Shown: piece after piece, positions 10,717-21,040 of the stretch
Layout of the letters: the number at the start of each line of letters is the position of its first letter
Numbering within the stretch: position 1 is the first letter of the stretch
Origin: Dugong dugon
Taxonomy: Eukaryota > Chordata > Mammalia > Sirenia > Dugongidae
Direction: 5' to 3'
Length of the DNA: 64,000 bases
NCBI GenBank assembly: GCA_030035585.1
Contig: CM057482.1
Coordinates: forward strand, 14,619,001-14,683,000
Translations under genes and position numbers: made by a program
Notes under the pieces: model-generated
The model's input: only the letters and a program-made list of their open reading frames with translations
Database searches by the model: none
Told to the model about the DNA's origin: nothing

Positions 10717-12382
10717 TAAAAAAAATTTTTTATTGTACTTTAGATGAAGGTTTACAGAACAAATAGTTTCTTATTAAACAGTCAGTATGCATATTGTTTT
10801 ATGACATCGGTTAACAACCCCACGACACGTCAACACTCTCTCCCTTCTCAACCTTGGAGGACCTTTTTTTTTTTTTTTCTTTCTGAAAGTATACATAGCC
10901 ATAGATACACCATTTCAAAAGTTTTTACATGTACAATTCAGTGACATCAATTACATTCTTCCAGTTGTGCTGCTATTCTCACTATCCTTTTCCAAATTAT
11001 TCCATCACCATTATCTTCAACTCACTGCCCCCTAGGCTTCCCATCAGAACTTTCGCGTTGCTGTTGTCAATTTGATCTCACATAGTAATTCTTTCTTTTT
11101 TTTTTTTGTACCTTAGATGAAGGTTTACAAAACAAATAGTTTCTCATTAAACAGTTAGTATACATATTGCCCTATGACAATGGTTAACAACCCATGACAT
11201 GTCAACACTGTCCCTTCTCAACCTTAGGTTCCCTATCACCAGCTTTCCTGTCCCCTCCTGCCTTCTAGTCCTTGTCCCTGGTCTGCTGTGCCTAATTAGT
11301 CCCATTTTGTTTTATAGGGCTGTCCAATCCCCAGCTGAACAGTGAACCTCGGGAGTGACTTCACCACTGTGCTGAAAGGGTGTCTGTGGGCCATCCTCTT
11401 GGGGTTTCTCCAGTCTGTCAGGCGAGTAAATCTAGTCTTTTTTTGTGAGTTAGAATTTTGTTCTACATCCTTCTCCAGCTCTGTCCACGACCCTCTGTTG
11501 TGATCCTGGTCAGAGCAGTCAGGGGTGGTAGCCGGGCACTATCTAGCTATACTGGACTCAGTCTGGTGGAGGCCTTGGTAGCTGTGGTCCATTAGTCCTT
11601 TGGACTAATCTTTTCCTTGTATCCTGTTCTCTTCATTCTCCCTTGCTCCCGAAGGGTGAGACCAGTGGAGTATCTCAGACGGCTGCTCATAGGCTTTTAG
11701 GACCCCAGAGACTACTTAACAAGGTAAAATGTAGAACATTGTCTTTGTAAGCTGTGTTATGCCAATTGAGCTAGATGTTCCCCGAGACCATGGTCCCCAC
11801 AGCCCTCCACTCAGCTATTCAGTCCCTCAGGGAGTTTGAATGTGTCTATGGAGCTTCCATGACCTTTCCTTGTACAGATTGTGCTGGCTTACCCAGTACT
11901 GTGTACTGTCTTACCCTTCACCAAAGTTACCGCTTATCTATTGTCTATTTAGTTCCCCCGACCCCCACCCCTTCCATCCCTTGTAACCAACAAAGATTGT
12001 TTCTTTTTGCATGTAAACTTTTTCATGAGTTTTTACAGTAGAGGTCTCATACAGTATTTGTCCTTTTGTGATTGACTTATTTCACTCAGCGTAATGTGCT
12101 CCAGTTTGATCCATGTTATGAGATGCTTCACAAATTCATCATTGTTCTTTATCAATGCGTAATACTCCATTGTGTGTATGTACCATAGTTTGTTTATCCA
12201 TTCTTCTCTTGATGGGCATCTAGGTTGTTTCCATCTTTTTGCTATTGTAAACAGTGCTGCAGTGAATATGGGTGTGCATATGTCTATTCGTGTGACTGCT
12301 CTTATTTCTCTAGGATATATTCCTAGGAGTGGGATTGCTGGATCGTATGGTATTTCTATTTCTAGCTTTCTAAGGAAGCACC
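10717..12382 (-). mobile_element. 5'-truncated L1 inserted into the RTE, 12-bp target duplication
   Basis: Target duplication tcagagtctttt at 10705-10716 and 12383-12394 is exact. The poly-A end appears as the T run near 10727. On the L1 sense strand, from 12382 leftward, come the ORF2 C-terminus, then a 3' UTR with a repeated module: unit A (about 11330-11107), unit B (11095-10872), and a second partial A (10858-10731). Confidence 0.92.
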
Positions 12383-12386
12383 TCAG
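12033..12386 (-). pseudogene. L1 ORF2 C-terminal fragment
   Basis: An open frame on the minus strand carries the classic ORF2 end: EIPYDPAIPLLGIYPRE, IFTAALFTIAKRWKQPRCPS, WINKLWYIHTMEYYALIKNN, then LEHITLSEISQSQKDKYCM near the stop. Only about 115 residues remain of roughly 1,270. The first residues of the open frame (about MSEKT) are read from the target duplication and flanking RTE, not from L1. It is a fossil, although the frame is still open. Confidence 0.93.
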
Positions 12387-12539
12387 AGTCTTTTCTGACA
12401 TCCATTTTGGTCTTTTCTTTCTTTCCTATTTTTTTAATCACCTTTTGCTTTCTTCATGTATGATGTCCTTGATGTCATTCCACAACTCGTCTGGTCTTTG
12501 GTCATTAACGTTCAAGGCGTCAAATCTATTCTTAAGATG

Positions 12540-13769
12540 GTGTGATGCCATAGATCGCTTTTGTGTAGCCTTTCTAGCCATGGTCTTGTAACTCCCACCC
12601 AAGTGATTGGGCAGGACTGTGTGATAGGGTAGTTGTGGCCCACTAAAGGGATCGGTCAGCTTTACCATCAGGCTGGGCTTGAGGTGAGCCATCTCAGAGA
12701 TGGGAAAGAAAAGATCCAACCACCACCAAGGAAGAACAGCCAGGAGCCAACATGTCTTTTGGACCCAGGATCCCTGCACTGAGAAGCTTCTGGACCCAGG
12801 AGACAGAGAGCTTGCTGTAACCCTGAAGACAGCAAGAAGCAGCAGCAGAGACCTGGCAACAGAAGCCTCACAGCAGGAGTCAGTGTGGTGTGCTTCCCGG
12901 CCCACACAGAGAGAAAGCTGAGTGCCTTTGGGCAGAGACTAAGGGCCAGGGAGAAGTGTGCCTGCAAGCATGGTGGGGAAGAGGCTGTGCTGATGGAAGG
13001 TCTGTATCCGGAGTGTTCCTGAGCCTGAATTGTGACTGTCACTTCCCTAATAAACCCCATAATCATGAGGATGGTCTGTGAGTTCTGTGTGGCCATTGCA
13101 ATGAATTGTGGAACCCAGCAGAGAAGTAGAGAGTGCCGCGGGAGGGGGGGTTTGTGTCAGTGTTGGTAAAGATGGCGGAGAGAGGAGGCATGTCTGACCT
13201 CTACCTCGTAGGAATCAGCCTTAGGCTGTTTGTCATGGTTTGAATTATGTCCCCCCAAAAACGTGTGTATCAATTTGGCTAGGCCATGATTCCCAGTGTT
13301 GTGTGCTTGTCCTCCATATCCCAGGTCACATCCCTGATCCAGTGTAAAGGAAGTTTCCCTAGGGTGTAGCCTGCACCACCTTTTACATTACAAGAAATAA
13401 AAGTAAAGGGAAGCAAGCAGAGAATTGGGGACCTCATACCACCAAGAAAGGAGCACCAGGAGCAGAGCGCGTCCTTTGGACCTGAGGTTCCTGCACAGAG
13501 AAGCTCCTAGTCCAAGGGAAGACTGAGGTATCACAAGGACCTTTCTCCAGAGCCAACAGAGAGAGAAAGCCTTCTCCTGGAGCTGACCCCCTGAATTTGG
13601 ACTTCTAGCCTACTAGACTGTGAGAAAATAAATTTCTCCTTATTAAAACCATCCACTTGTGGTATTCCTGGTAGAGTAGCACTAGATGACTAAGACACTG
13701 TTTATCTTGATTCTCTTTCCCTCTTGTGAAGTTAGAGGAGGTTAGACACTGCCCCCACTCCTTTTTACA
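12540..13769 (+). mobile_element. LTR family A, copy 1 (ERV1-like), split by LTR B
   Basis: This LTR begins near tgtgatgcc (12541) and ends ttttaca (13769). It carries a poly-A signal in cttccctaataaacccc (about 13042-13058). Its 13231-13697 portion is a second LTR. Four bases gatg flank it (12536-12539, 13770-13773), fitting a 4-bp ERV1 duplication. A second copy lies in reverse at 29654-30239; the two share the translated segment REKAECLW and FLSLNC.CHFPNKP in the same order. Confidence 0.8.
13231..13697 (+). mobile_element. LTR family B, copy 1, solo LTR with 5-bp target duplication
   Basis: It starts tgtcatggtttgaattatg and ends actagatgactaagaca. Exact 5-bp direct repeats ctgtt lie at 13226-13230 and 13698-13702. 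The element is 467 bp, with TG...CA ends, an AATAAA-type motif (gagaaaataaatttctcc, about 13621-13638) and purine-rich 3' sequence. Five-base duplications fit ERVL/MaLR-type integration. A second copy is at 48955-49465. Confidence 0.92.
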
Positions 13770-13879
13770 GATGATCTCTAAATTCAGGTGGGATATACTC
13801 AAGGTAGTATTTTGGTTCTTGTGGATTTATTTTAATCTTCTTCAGCTTCAACTTGAACTTGCATATGAGCAACTGAAGG

Positions 13880-13996
13880 TACAAAAATGTATTTGTTCAA
13901 CATGATGGTTGTAGTTAATGTCACTGACTTGTACATGTAAAAAATGTTGAAATGGCAAATTTTCTGTTATATATATATTTTACCACAATAAAAAAA
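13880..13996 (+). mobile_element. L1 3' end fragment
   Basis: Plus-sense L1 tail: gttaatgtcactgacttgta, gttgaaatggcaaattttct, tttaccacaataaaaaaa. It abuts the RTE 5' truncation point and is followed by minus-strand L1. Confidence 0.7.
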
Positions 13997-14212
13997 ATTG
14001 CTGATGAACTTTTAGATCATTTCCAGTTTTATGTTATTACTAAGCATGCAGCAGGCATCATCCTTATAATATACATTGTGCACGTGAGGATATTTGTAGG
14101 ATCTGTTCCCATGTAAGGGATGACCAGGTTGGAGGGTATACATATTTTAAATGATGTGTGAATTAGTCGTACCAATTGAAATTCTAACAGTGTAGAGAAA
14201 TTCCTGCCTCCC
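13997..14212 (-). mobile_element. Old L1 (L1M-type) fragment, right half
   Basis: The reverse of an ORF2 end/3' region: ttgctgatgaacttttagat, gttcccatgtaaggga, ggagggtatacatatttt. It fits as the continuation of the fragment ending at 8858. Confidence 0.6.
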
Positions 14213-15119
14213 TCTACCTCAAAAAGCATACTTTCAACTATTTCCATTCTGTGGCCATTAAAATATAATTGACAGTCCACATGAGTGCGACACTCTTGAC
14301 CTTGGCCTTGCCAACCTTTTACTGACCACTCCTGCCTATGCCAGTACCTTGGCCCCATCAGCCACCTTCAGGAAACACACAAGCTTCATGAACAAAGAAA
14401 GCTCTCATCAGAGACTTTATAGTTTCTTCATCGTGAAGGCAAACTCAGTAAGAACAAATGGCCATGCTAGAAACAGAAGCGTTGATTTTAATTTTTTAAG
14501 AGTACAGATAGATTTGAATGACATACAGTATATTGGATTTGGGGGTGGGGAATATTTCATGACAATCTGCCAATATGTTTGTTTTCTCATCTTTCAACTA
14601 ATAGGAATGGGGGTTGAAGGATGCTGAAATGGGCAGAGATTGGCAGTGCCACTCGGGTGGGCAGAGTTATTCTGACCTGAGTACCTGTGTCTGACTGGCC
14701 TTCTGTTTGGAAAGAGAAAGCAGAAATGGGAGTCCTCTGCTATGGTAGAGATGAATTTGGAGGCACCATGGCCAGGTCCTTTCTAGGGAGTGTAGGGGAA
14801 GTTCCCTAGGGCACCAGGGGCTTTGCCTTCCATCTTCTACCTCTTGCCCTTTTATACACATGGATGTCCCACTGAAATGACAATTAAAGGAAGTCTGTAA
14901 AACTGAAGCTGGAGTGTCCCAAGGACCGCTTGGAGAATCTGTGGAGGGAGAGTGGCCATCATACACGGTGGCTGGGGTGTTGGTTTAGGGAGAGGGTGGC
15001 TGGCAGTTGGGATGCTTCTGTGCCCTGATTTATCTGTCTTCCGCTCTGGACCACGGGCTACTTGAGAGCAGGGACCATTGAATTCGTCTCTGTGCCCACA
15101 GCCCAGCACAGGTTCTTGA
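14213..15119. other. Unique non-coding stretch with a possible L2 end
   Basis: At about 15025-15115 there is L2/MIR-style wording (gagcagggaccattgaattc, cccagcacagg). The rest is unassigned and has no supported exon. Confidence 0.4.
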
Positions 15120-15277
15120 TCCTCTTCTCACGGCATACTCATTGCCAAGGCAATCTCATCCAGCCTTATACAACTTTAAATAACATCCATATGCTGATGA
15201 CTCATACATTTATGTCTCTAACCTAGAACTCTTTCCTTACCGCCGCCATTTATATACATCTGCCTGCCTGATATCTC

Positions 15278-15867
15278 CTGGTGGCTGAACGCTTAACCAA
15301 AAGGGGAAAGACCTGGTGATCTGCTCCCATAAAGATTGTTGTTAGGTGCTGTCGAGTCAGTTCCAACTCATACCAGCCCCGTGGACTACAGAATGAAACA
15401 CTGCCCAGTCCTGTGCCATCCTCACAATCATTGCTATGTTTGAGCCCACTGTTGTAGGCACTGTGTCAATCCATCTCTTTGAGGGTCTTTCTCTTTTTCA
15501 CCGACCCTGTACTTTACCAAGCGTGATGTCCGTCTCTACCCTCCTGATAACATGTCCAAAGTACTTGAGACAAATTCACACCATCCTCACTTCTAGGGAG
15601 CATTCTGGCTGTACTTCTTCCAAGACAGATTTGTTTGGTCTTCTGGCAGTCCATGGTATATTCAGTATGCTTCACCAACACCATAATTCAAAGGCACTGA
15701 CTCCCCTTTGGTCTTCCTTATTCGTTGTCCAGCTTTTGCATGCATATGAGGCAATTGAAAATACCTGTAAAGATTACAACCTAGGAAACCCTATGGGGCA
15801 GATCTACTTTGTCCTATAGGGTCTCTTATTATTTAGAATTGACTCAGCAGCACACAACAACAACACT
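15278..15867 (+). repeat. AfroSINE split by an RTE fragment
   Basis: The left part (15278-15337) runs from cctggtggctgaacgc to cccataaagatt. The right part (15768-15867) resumes gtaaagattacaacctagga and ends with a CAACAACAAC run. The missing middle is replaced by RTE sequence. Confidence 0.85.
15338..15767 (-). mobile_element. RTE 3' fragment inserted in an AfroSINE
   Basis: RTE 3' sequence (ttgttaggtgctgtcgagtc through tgcatatgaggcaattgaaa). Flanking taaagatt occurs at 15330-15337 and 15768-15775, an exact 8-bp target duplication within the SINE sequence. Confidence 0.88.
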
Positions 15868-16132
15868 TGACATCTCCCTTTGGATGCCTAATACTCATCC
15901 CAAACCAAGATGCTCATAACTGAACTTTGATCTATACCCTCTCCCCAATCCATTTCTTTTCAATCTCGGTTGGTGGCAACTCCTCCTTTTTGCTCAGTGA
16001 GAAACCTTGGAGCCATTCTTTACTCCTCTCGTTCTTTTACTCCTCCAATCCTGTTGGCTCCATCTTCACAATATATCAAGAATCGAACCACTTTTCAATA
16101 TCTTCACTGCTACCGTCCTGGTTCCAAGCCAC

Positions 16133-16583
16133 TGTAGTGAGTTGAATTGTGGCCCCGAAACAATTATGGCCAAGTCCTAATCCCCAGAACTTGTGAGTAT
16201 GACCTTATTTCGAAAAAGGGTCGTTGCAGATGGAATTTGGTTAAGGATCTCCAGATGAGATAACCCTGGACTATCTGGGTGGGTCCTGAATCCAATGGCA
16301 GGTGTCCTTATAAGAGAAATGCAGAGGGAGATTAGAGACACGAGAAGGCCATATGAAGACAGAGGCAGAGATTGGAGTTATACTGCCACAAGCCAAGGAA
16401 CATCTGGAGTCACCAGAAGATGGAAGAGGCAAGAAAGGATTCTCCCCTAGTGCCTTTGGACGAAGTGTGGCCCGGTCAACACCTTGATTTCAGACTTCTG
16501 GTCTCCAGAGGCATGAGAGAATAAATTTCTGTTGTTTTACGCCACCCAGTTTGTAGTAATTTGTCAGGCAACCCTGGGAAACT
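16133..16583 (+). mobile_element. MLT1-type LTR (ERVL-MaLR)
   Basis: The MLT1 order is present: gttgaattgtggcccc, gaccttatttcgaaa, gtgtccttataagagaaatg, gccacaagccaaggaac, gagagaataaatttctgttg, cacccagtttgtagtaattt. It splits an L2. The right boundary is approximate. Confidence 0.85.
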
Positions 16584-17115
16584 GTTCTCTCTCACCTGGG
16601 TTATTGTGATCATCTCCAGATTGGTCTGCCTGCTTCCATCCTTACGCCCTTCTGTTCTGTTCTCAATACACAAGCTAGAGGGATACTTTTCAAACATGAG
16701 TCAGACCACCATACTCTCCTCAAAGCTTCTAGCAGCTGTCAATATAAGTCAAAAGAGAAGTGGAAGTGTTGCCCATGGCCTGAAAGGCCTTGTCTGACCT
16801 GCCCCATCTATCCCCTCTCTTCGCTCTGCCCTCCTCTTCTGCTTCTTGCTATCTTGTTTACCCAAGTCCAGCCACAATGGCCTGCTCTCGGTTTCCTTGC
16901 GCTGGCCGTCCCCTCTGTCTGGAAGGCTCTTCTCCAAGAATCTGCAAAGCCCACTCCTTTGCCTCCTTTAAGTCTCTGTTCAAACCTCACCACTCAGAGA
17001 GGCCTTCCCTGACCACACTTTTTAACATAGCATGCCCCAGCACTCCCCACTCCGCTTACCCTGCTTTATTCCCCCCACCCCACCCCACAGCATTTACCAT
17101 CTTCTAACGTCCAAT

Positions 17116-17318
17116 AAGGAGCCCTGGTGGTGCAATGGTTAAGCGCTTGGCTGCTAACCAAAGGGTTGGTGTTTGAACACACCAGCCGCTTCGCGAGAGA
17201 AAGAAACGGCAGTCTGCTTCCGTAAAGATTACAGCCTTGGAAACCCTATAGGACAGTTCTACTCCGTCCTATAGGGTTGCTATGAGTTGGCGTTGACTTC
17301 ACAGCAGCGGGTTTTTTT
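17116..17318 (+). repeat. AfroSINE copy, long form
   Basis: A well-preserved long form: gccctggtggtgcaatggtt head, a middle with gagagaaagaaacggcagtc, and tail ctatgagttggcgttgactt plus T run. Confidence 0.92.
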
Positions 17319-17509
17319 AACGTGAGAGATACTGTGTTTATCGTGTTCATTGTTTCTCTCTCACCAGAACGGAAGCCCACAGGGCAGGGATTCTGGCCTG
17401 GTTTCTTCACTGTTGAGTTCTCAGCTTTTAGAAGAGGTCCTAGCATGGAGCAGGGCCTCAGTAAGTATTTGTTGTATGAATGAATAAACAGATAGATATT
17501 AGCACACTT

Positions 17510-17722
17510 TTTCTATTTTATTTAGTTTTTATTTATTTTCTGAATGTCATACATTTGCTGCAGTTGAAATTCAGAAGGTACAAAAAAGATTCATAGCAAA
17601 AAGTCTTCTTCCCATCTCTGTTCCTCCAGTTCCACTTCAATTCCTCTCCCCAAATGCAACTGATGATATCAGTTTCTTTTTTTATCCTTCTAGTCTGTCC
17701 ACCCATCCACCCACCCACCCAC

Positions 17723-17754
<32 letters not shown>

Positions 17755-18000
17755 ATATCTATCTATCCTGCTTTTTAATTAACACAAACTTGAAGGGATT
17801 CCATATCAGCACATAACAGCTTCCTCATTCCTTTTCACAGCAGGCACAGCATTTCATGGTATGTGTGAACATTAAATGAACTAGCCCTCAGTTAATGAAG
17901 GCTGAGGTTGTTTCAATCCCTTGATATTTCCAACAATGCTGGAAGCTTGTATATAGGTTATTTTCACACCTGTGAGAGTACCACTGCAGAATAGTACTTT
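17510..18000 (-). mobile_element. Old L1 fragment (L1ME/L1M-type) with an internal microsatellite
   Basis: T-rich reverse L1 wording: tttctgaatgtcatacattt, aattcagaaggtacaaaaaa, gggattccatatcagcacat, caatgctggaagcttgtat. A CCAT/CCAC repeat lies inside. Confidence 0.6.
17695..17765. repeat. (CCAT/CCAC)n then (TCTA)n microsatellite
   Basis: A run of CCAC and CCAT units grading into CCGT and TCTA repeats. In reverse it encodes an [13 protein letters not shown] low-complexity ORF. Confidence 0.95.
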
Positions 18001-18067
18001 TTAAAAATAACTTTTTAAATGAAATGAACTTTTGGCCAGATCCTATGTTCCTGAGGCTCGAGTCGTA

Positions 18068-18081
18068 CCCCCCCCCCCCCC
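18068..18081. repeat. 14-base C homopolymer
   Basis: An uninterrupted C run, an expected site of length polymorphism and sequencing error. Confidence 0.9.
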
Positions 18082-18194
18082 ACCCTTGGCCACTCTCTGC
18101 TTCTTTAGTTTCGTTGTGGGTGGACATCATGCACAGAGCCAGCTAACAGAAGAGCTGCAGTTCACTGGATGGTTAGTGGGTACCTGGCCTTATG

Positions 18195-18370
18195 CAAAGT
18201 ACTCTACGTAATCCCAATGTCAGGAAGGGGTTAGTATCCCCATTTACAGCTGAAAACAACTGAGGCTTGGAGCAGTTAAGTATTTACTTGCCCAAGGTCA
18301 CACAACTAGTGAAAACCAATAGCAGGAATCTTTTCCAGGTCTGTCGGCTACCAGAAGCTGGACTTCTAAT
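18195..18370 (-). repeat. MIR SINE
   Basis: Reverse MIR: atccccatttacagctgaaa, ttgcccaaggtcacacaact, gtgaaaaccaatagcagg. Confidence 0.7.
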
Positions 18371-18379
18371 CACTACATA

Positions 18380-18530
18380 CTTAATCTCTCTGGGCCTCAG
18401 TTTCCTCAACCATAACACGAGGATAAGTAATAGAGGTTATTTCATACAGTCATGTTGAGGATTAAATCATATAAATACATGTAAAGTGTTTAGCACAGCA
18501 CCTGGCAGAGGGTGAGCGCGCAGTAAATAT
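18380..18530 (+). repeat. MIR SINE, 3' half
   Basis: cttaatctctctgggcctca, ttgaggattaaatcatataa, gtgtttagcacagcacctgg. It is adjacent to the opposite-strand MIR, so the two could form an inverted pair. Confidence 0.7.
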
Positions 18531-18659
18531 TAGCCTCCCTGGGACCAGGGCAAACACTCTGGGGCAGGGGTGGGCCAGGAGATGGCAAGAAAGAGAGTAG
18601 ATCTGAAGCACTTAGGGAAAAAGAGTTCGAGGCGAGTGAAGGTTGATGTTTAGAGATCT

Positions 18660-18815
18660 GTTGTTTCTCAAAGTGTCAACAAGGGCCACCCACATTAGCA
18701 TTGCTTTGGGTGCTTATTTAACATACAGCTTCCAGGGCCAGCCCCCTAGATTTCCTGGGGTGTAGGGCCTGGGAACCTACGCTTTAAATCAGGTGATTCT
18801 GATGCACATTGAAAT
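18660..18815 (+). repeat. MER5-like relic
   Basis: gttgtttctcaaagtgtcaa, acatacagcttccagggcca, tcaggtgattctgatgcaca. Confidence 0.5.
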
Positions 18816-18856
18816 TTAAGAAATTCCAGGCCTGGGAGACACAGACACACACGCAG

Positions 18857-18929
18857 TTGCCATGAGTTGGAATCAACTCAATAGCAATGTGTTTGGTTTT
18901 TGGTACGTGTGTGTATATATATATATATA
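18857..18929 (+). repeat. AfroSINE tail fragment plus (TA)n
   Basis: A SINE tail only (gccatgagttggaatcaact, then ttggtttttgg), followed by (TG)/(TA) repeats at 18907-18929 just before the next SINE head. Confidence 0.8.
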
Positions 18930-19100
18930 CTGGAAACCCTGGTGGCGTAGTGGTTAAAAGCTATGTCTGCTAACCAAAAGGTTGGCAGTTCGAATCCACC
19001 AGGCGCTCCTTGGAAACTGTATGGGGCAGTTCTACTCTGACCTATAGGGTCGCTGTGAGTCGGAATCAACTCGACAGCAATGGGTTTTTTTTCGGTTTAT
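18930..19100 (+). repeat. AfroSINE copy, short form
   Basis: aaccctggtggcgtagtggt head, box-B-like ggcagttcgaatccacc, and tail cgctgtgagtcggaatcaac. Little divergence. Confidence 0.93.
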
Positions 19101-19200
19101 GTGTACGCCACTACTTGAACTCCTTCATAAGAATCTCTTTACCTTTCCTCCTCACTCGCTGAAGGCGTCATGTTTTTCTCAACACTAGCGTAGGCAGCGG

Positions 19201-19405
19201 AGTCCATGGGTGGTATAAAGGTTAACATGCTCAGCTGCTCACTGAAAGGCTGGAGGTTGGAGTCCACCCAGAGGCACCTCGGAAAAAAGGCCTGGCGAGC
19301 TGCTTCCAAAAAGTCAGCCTTTGAAAACTCGGTGGAGCACAGTTCTACTCTGACACACGTGGTGTTACCACAAGTTGGGGTTGACTTGACAGCGACTGGT
19401 GGGGT
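19201..19405 (+). repeat. AfroSINE copy, long form, diverged
   Basis: gtccatgggtggtataaagg head, ccacccagaggcacctcgga middle, tail ttgacttgacagcgactgg. Confidence 0.85.
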
Positions 19406-19410
19406 GGCAT

Positions 19411-20469
19411 AAGGCGGTCACCTGCCATGAAGGACGTGAAGGTGTGGCCTGGTGTCTTAAAGGCACAGAGCTCTATCCTGCTTCATGCCACACAGGTCAT
19501 TCCAGTGCCTGGACTTCTTCACAGTTACTCTAACCTGTTGAATCTTGGGGGCTAGCTCTGTTAACCCAATACCTTCTACAAACTAAATGGGCAGTGAAAA
19601 TGTAAGTAAATGGTATTCATTAACGTTATGATCATGCGTGGCACTGTCTATCACTAAATGGTCCCGGTACACAGATATAATTCAATTAAATAATCAATCA
19701 CTGTCAACAAATTATGGGATGCAGAGAATGAAATTAGCAAAATGAGCTATGGATGTAAAATTCATTTGAAATTCAATTTAGTGACAATATTAGCTTTCAA
19801 TTAGTCTGCCCAACTGTTTGAACATCTTCTTCTGCACAGGTTTTTTTTGTAAATATAATTAACCTTTTTACTGTTCACTTGCTGTTGGGTGCAACAATAT
19901 CATGATTACGTGGCTCCTATCGTTTGGGAGTGAAATAATGATTTAGGATTAGAGCATCAGGCAGTGCTGGGGTTGTCTCCAGGGCTTCTCTTGATGACTG
20001 AGGGGTGAGGGGAACAAGAGGGGCCCAGAAGGTGCAAATGGGAGTGCATTTGAGCTAAGGCAACCCCAGTGGGCAACGTGATATTGCTGGCCTTGTCCTT
20101 GAATTCTGAAAACAAACGAACCAACCTCTCTCAAGCCCCGTTCCACACTTTAGATTCCTCATTCTGTATTCCACACACCATGGTTTGCATTCCACATTTC
20201 CTGCCTATTTCCCAGAAAATGCAGCCCCTCCCTCACTACCTTATTTCCTTTCAAGATTCTGTGACACCTTTTTTTCCAGTCACTCAAGCTAGAGAGCTGG
20301 AGTCCACCACCCCCTCCCCCCGACTCCTCCCTCTCTCTCAGCCCCATGGGCAGTGAGTCATGTTACCCCTTCATTCAAGTCTTCTTCCAAGTGGATTTTG
20401 CAACTCTCTTCTGCCTAGACCTGTGGCTGCTGCAGGTAGCCCAACTCACTTTGTGGTACCATTGCATCG
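19411..20469. other. Unique stretch with an A/T-rich candidate conserved element
   Basis: From about 19560 to 19930 the DNA is A/T-rich without simple-repeat structure and has many ATTA/TAAT, CAAT and AATCAATCA cores (ttcaattaaataatcaatca, gctttcaattagtctg). It is flanked by unassigned sequence. This is a candidate developmental enhancer or conserved element by texture only. Confidence 0.4.
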
Positions 20470-21040
20470 CACATCTGTACCTCTGGATTGATTCTCTCCC
20501 TACAAGCCATTGCACACATCTGCCAAGCTTTAACAGACCACTCCCACACTCAAAGCCCTGCCAGGGCTCCCCACTACCTACAGAACCAAGCCCCAAGCCC
20601 TCACATCACAGGCTGGCCCTCAACACCAGTCACGGCCTGCTGAGCTTTCCCTCACCCACCTCATCTGGCTCTGCTCCCTGCAGGAACAGGTTTCCCCCGG
20701 TCAGATTGGCCTTCTCCCTGCCTCCAAACACGCCCTGCACTTTCTTGCCCTCACTCCTTGGCTTGTACCAGCCTCACCAGCTAGAATCCCTTTCCATTCC
20801 TCTCCCTTGGTAACATCTCTCTGACTCCAAGCCCAACTCAAACCCCGCATCTGCCAGGAAGCCTTCCTGGCTGCATTCCAGTCTTTGGTGATCTGTCCCC
20901 TTCAAGCAGCTCAAGAGCTTATTGTACGGGACATTACTTCTGATCCTTAATAACATGCTTTGTGATTTCCTCTGCGCTCTCCACCCAGAGTACATTCCTT
21001 GAAAGCAGGGACCAGGCTTTGTGATCCCTGCTTCTTGTAG
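20470..21040 (+). repeat. L2/CR1-like LINE remnant
   Basis: It has the cadence of an L2/CR1 3' region: ccctgccagggctccccact, tgccaggaagccttcctggc, gaaagcagggaccaggcttt. C-rich with few stops in some frames, which explains the 155-residue ORF. Confidence 0.6.

Larger units (their letters stand above)
8859..13878 (-). mobile_element. RTE (BovB-like) LINE, 5'-truncated and interrupted twice
   Basis: RTE sequence lies at 8859-10716, 12395-12539 and 13770-13878, all minus strand and in consistent order. The 3' end is near 8859 (ttgttaggtgctgtgg). The remaining 2.1 kb covers the linker after the endonuclease, the reverse transcriptase and the C-terminal region; the endonuclease domain is missing. 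BovB/RTE elements are known for patchy distribution and horizontal transfer among vertebrates. An L1 (10717-12382) and an LTR (12540-13769) split it. Confidence 0.85.
15120..17483 (+). mobile_element. L2 LINE 3' part, interrupted three times
   Basis: L2 wording runs in order across the interruptions: atatgctgatgactcataca (15190), gagccattctttactcc (16010), gaggccttccctgaccac (17000), ctcagtaagtatttgttgta and gaatgaataaac at the end (about 17458-17490). The interruptions are a SINE (15278-15867, holding an RTE piece), an MLT1 LTR (16133-16583) and a SINE (17116-17318). Confidence 0.8.

Noticed and set aside
20346..20813. 155-residue ORF with P/S-rich sequence
   Set aside because: It overlaps an L2/CR1-like remnant with a C-rich strand that is naturally stop-poor.
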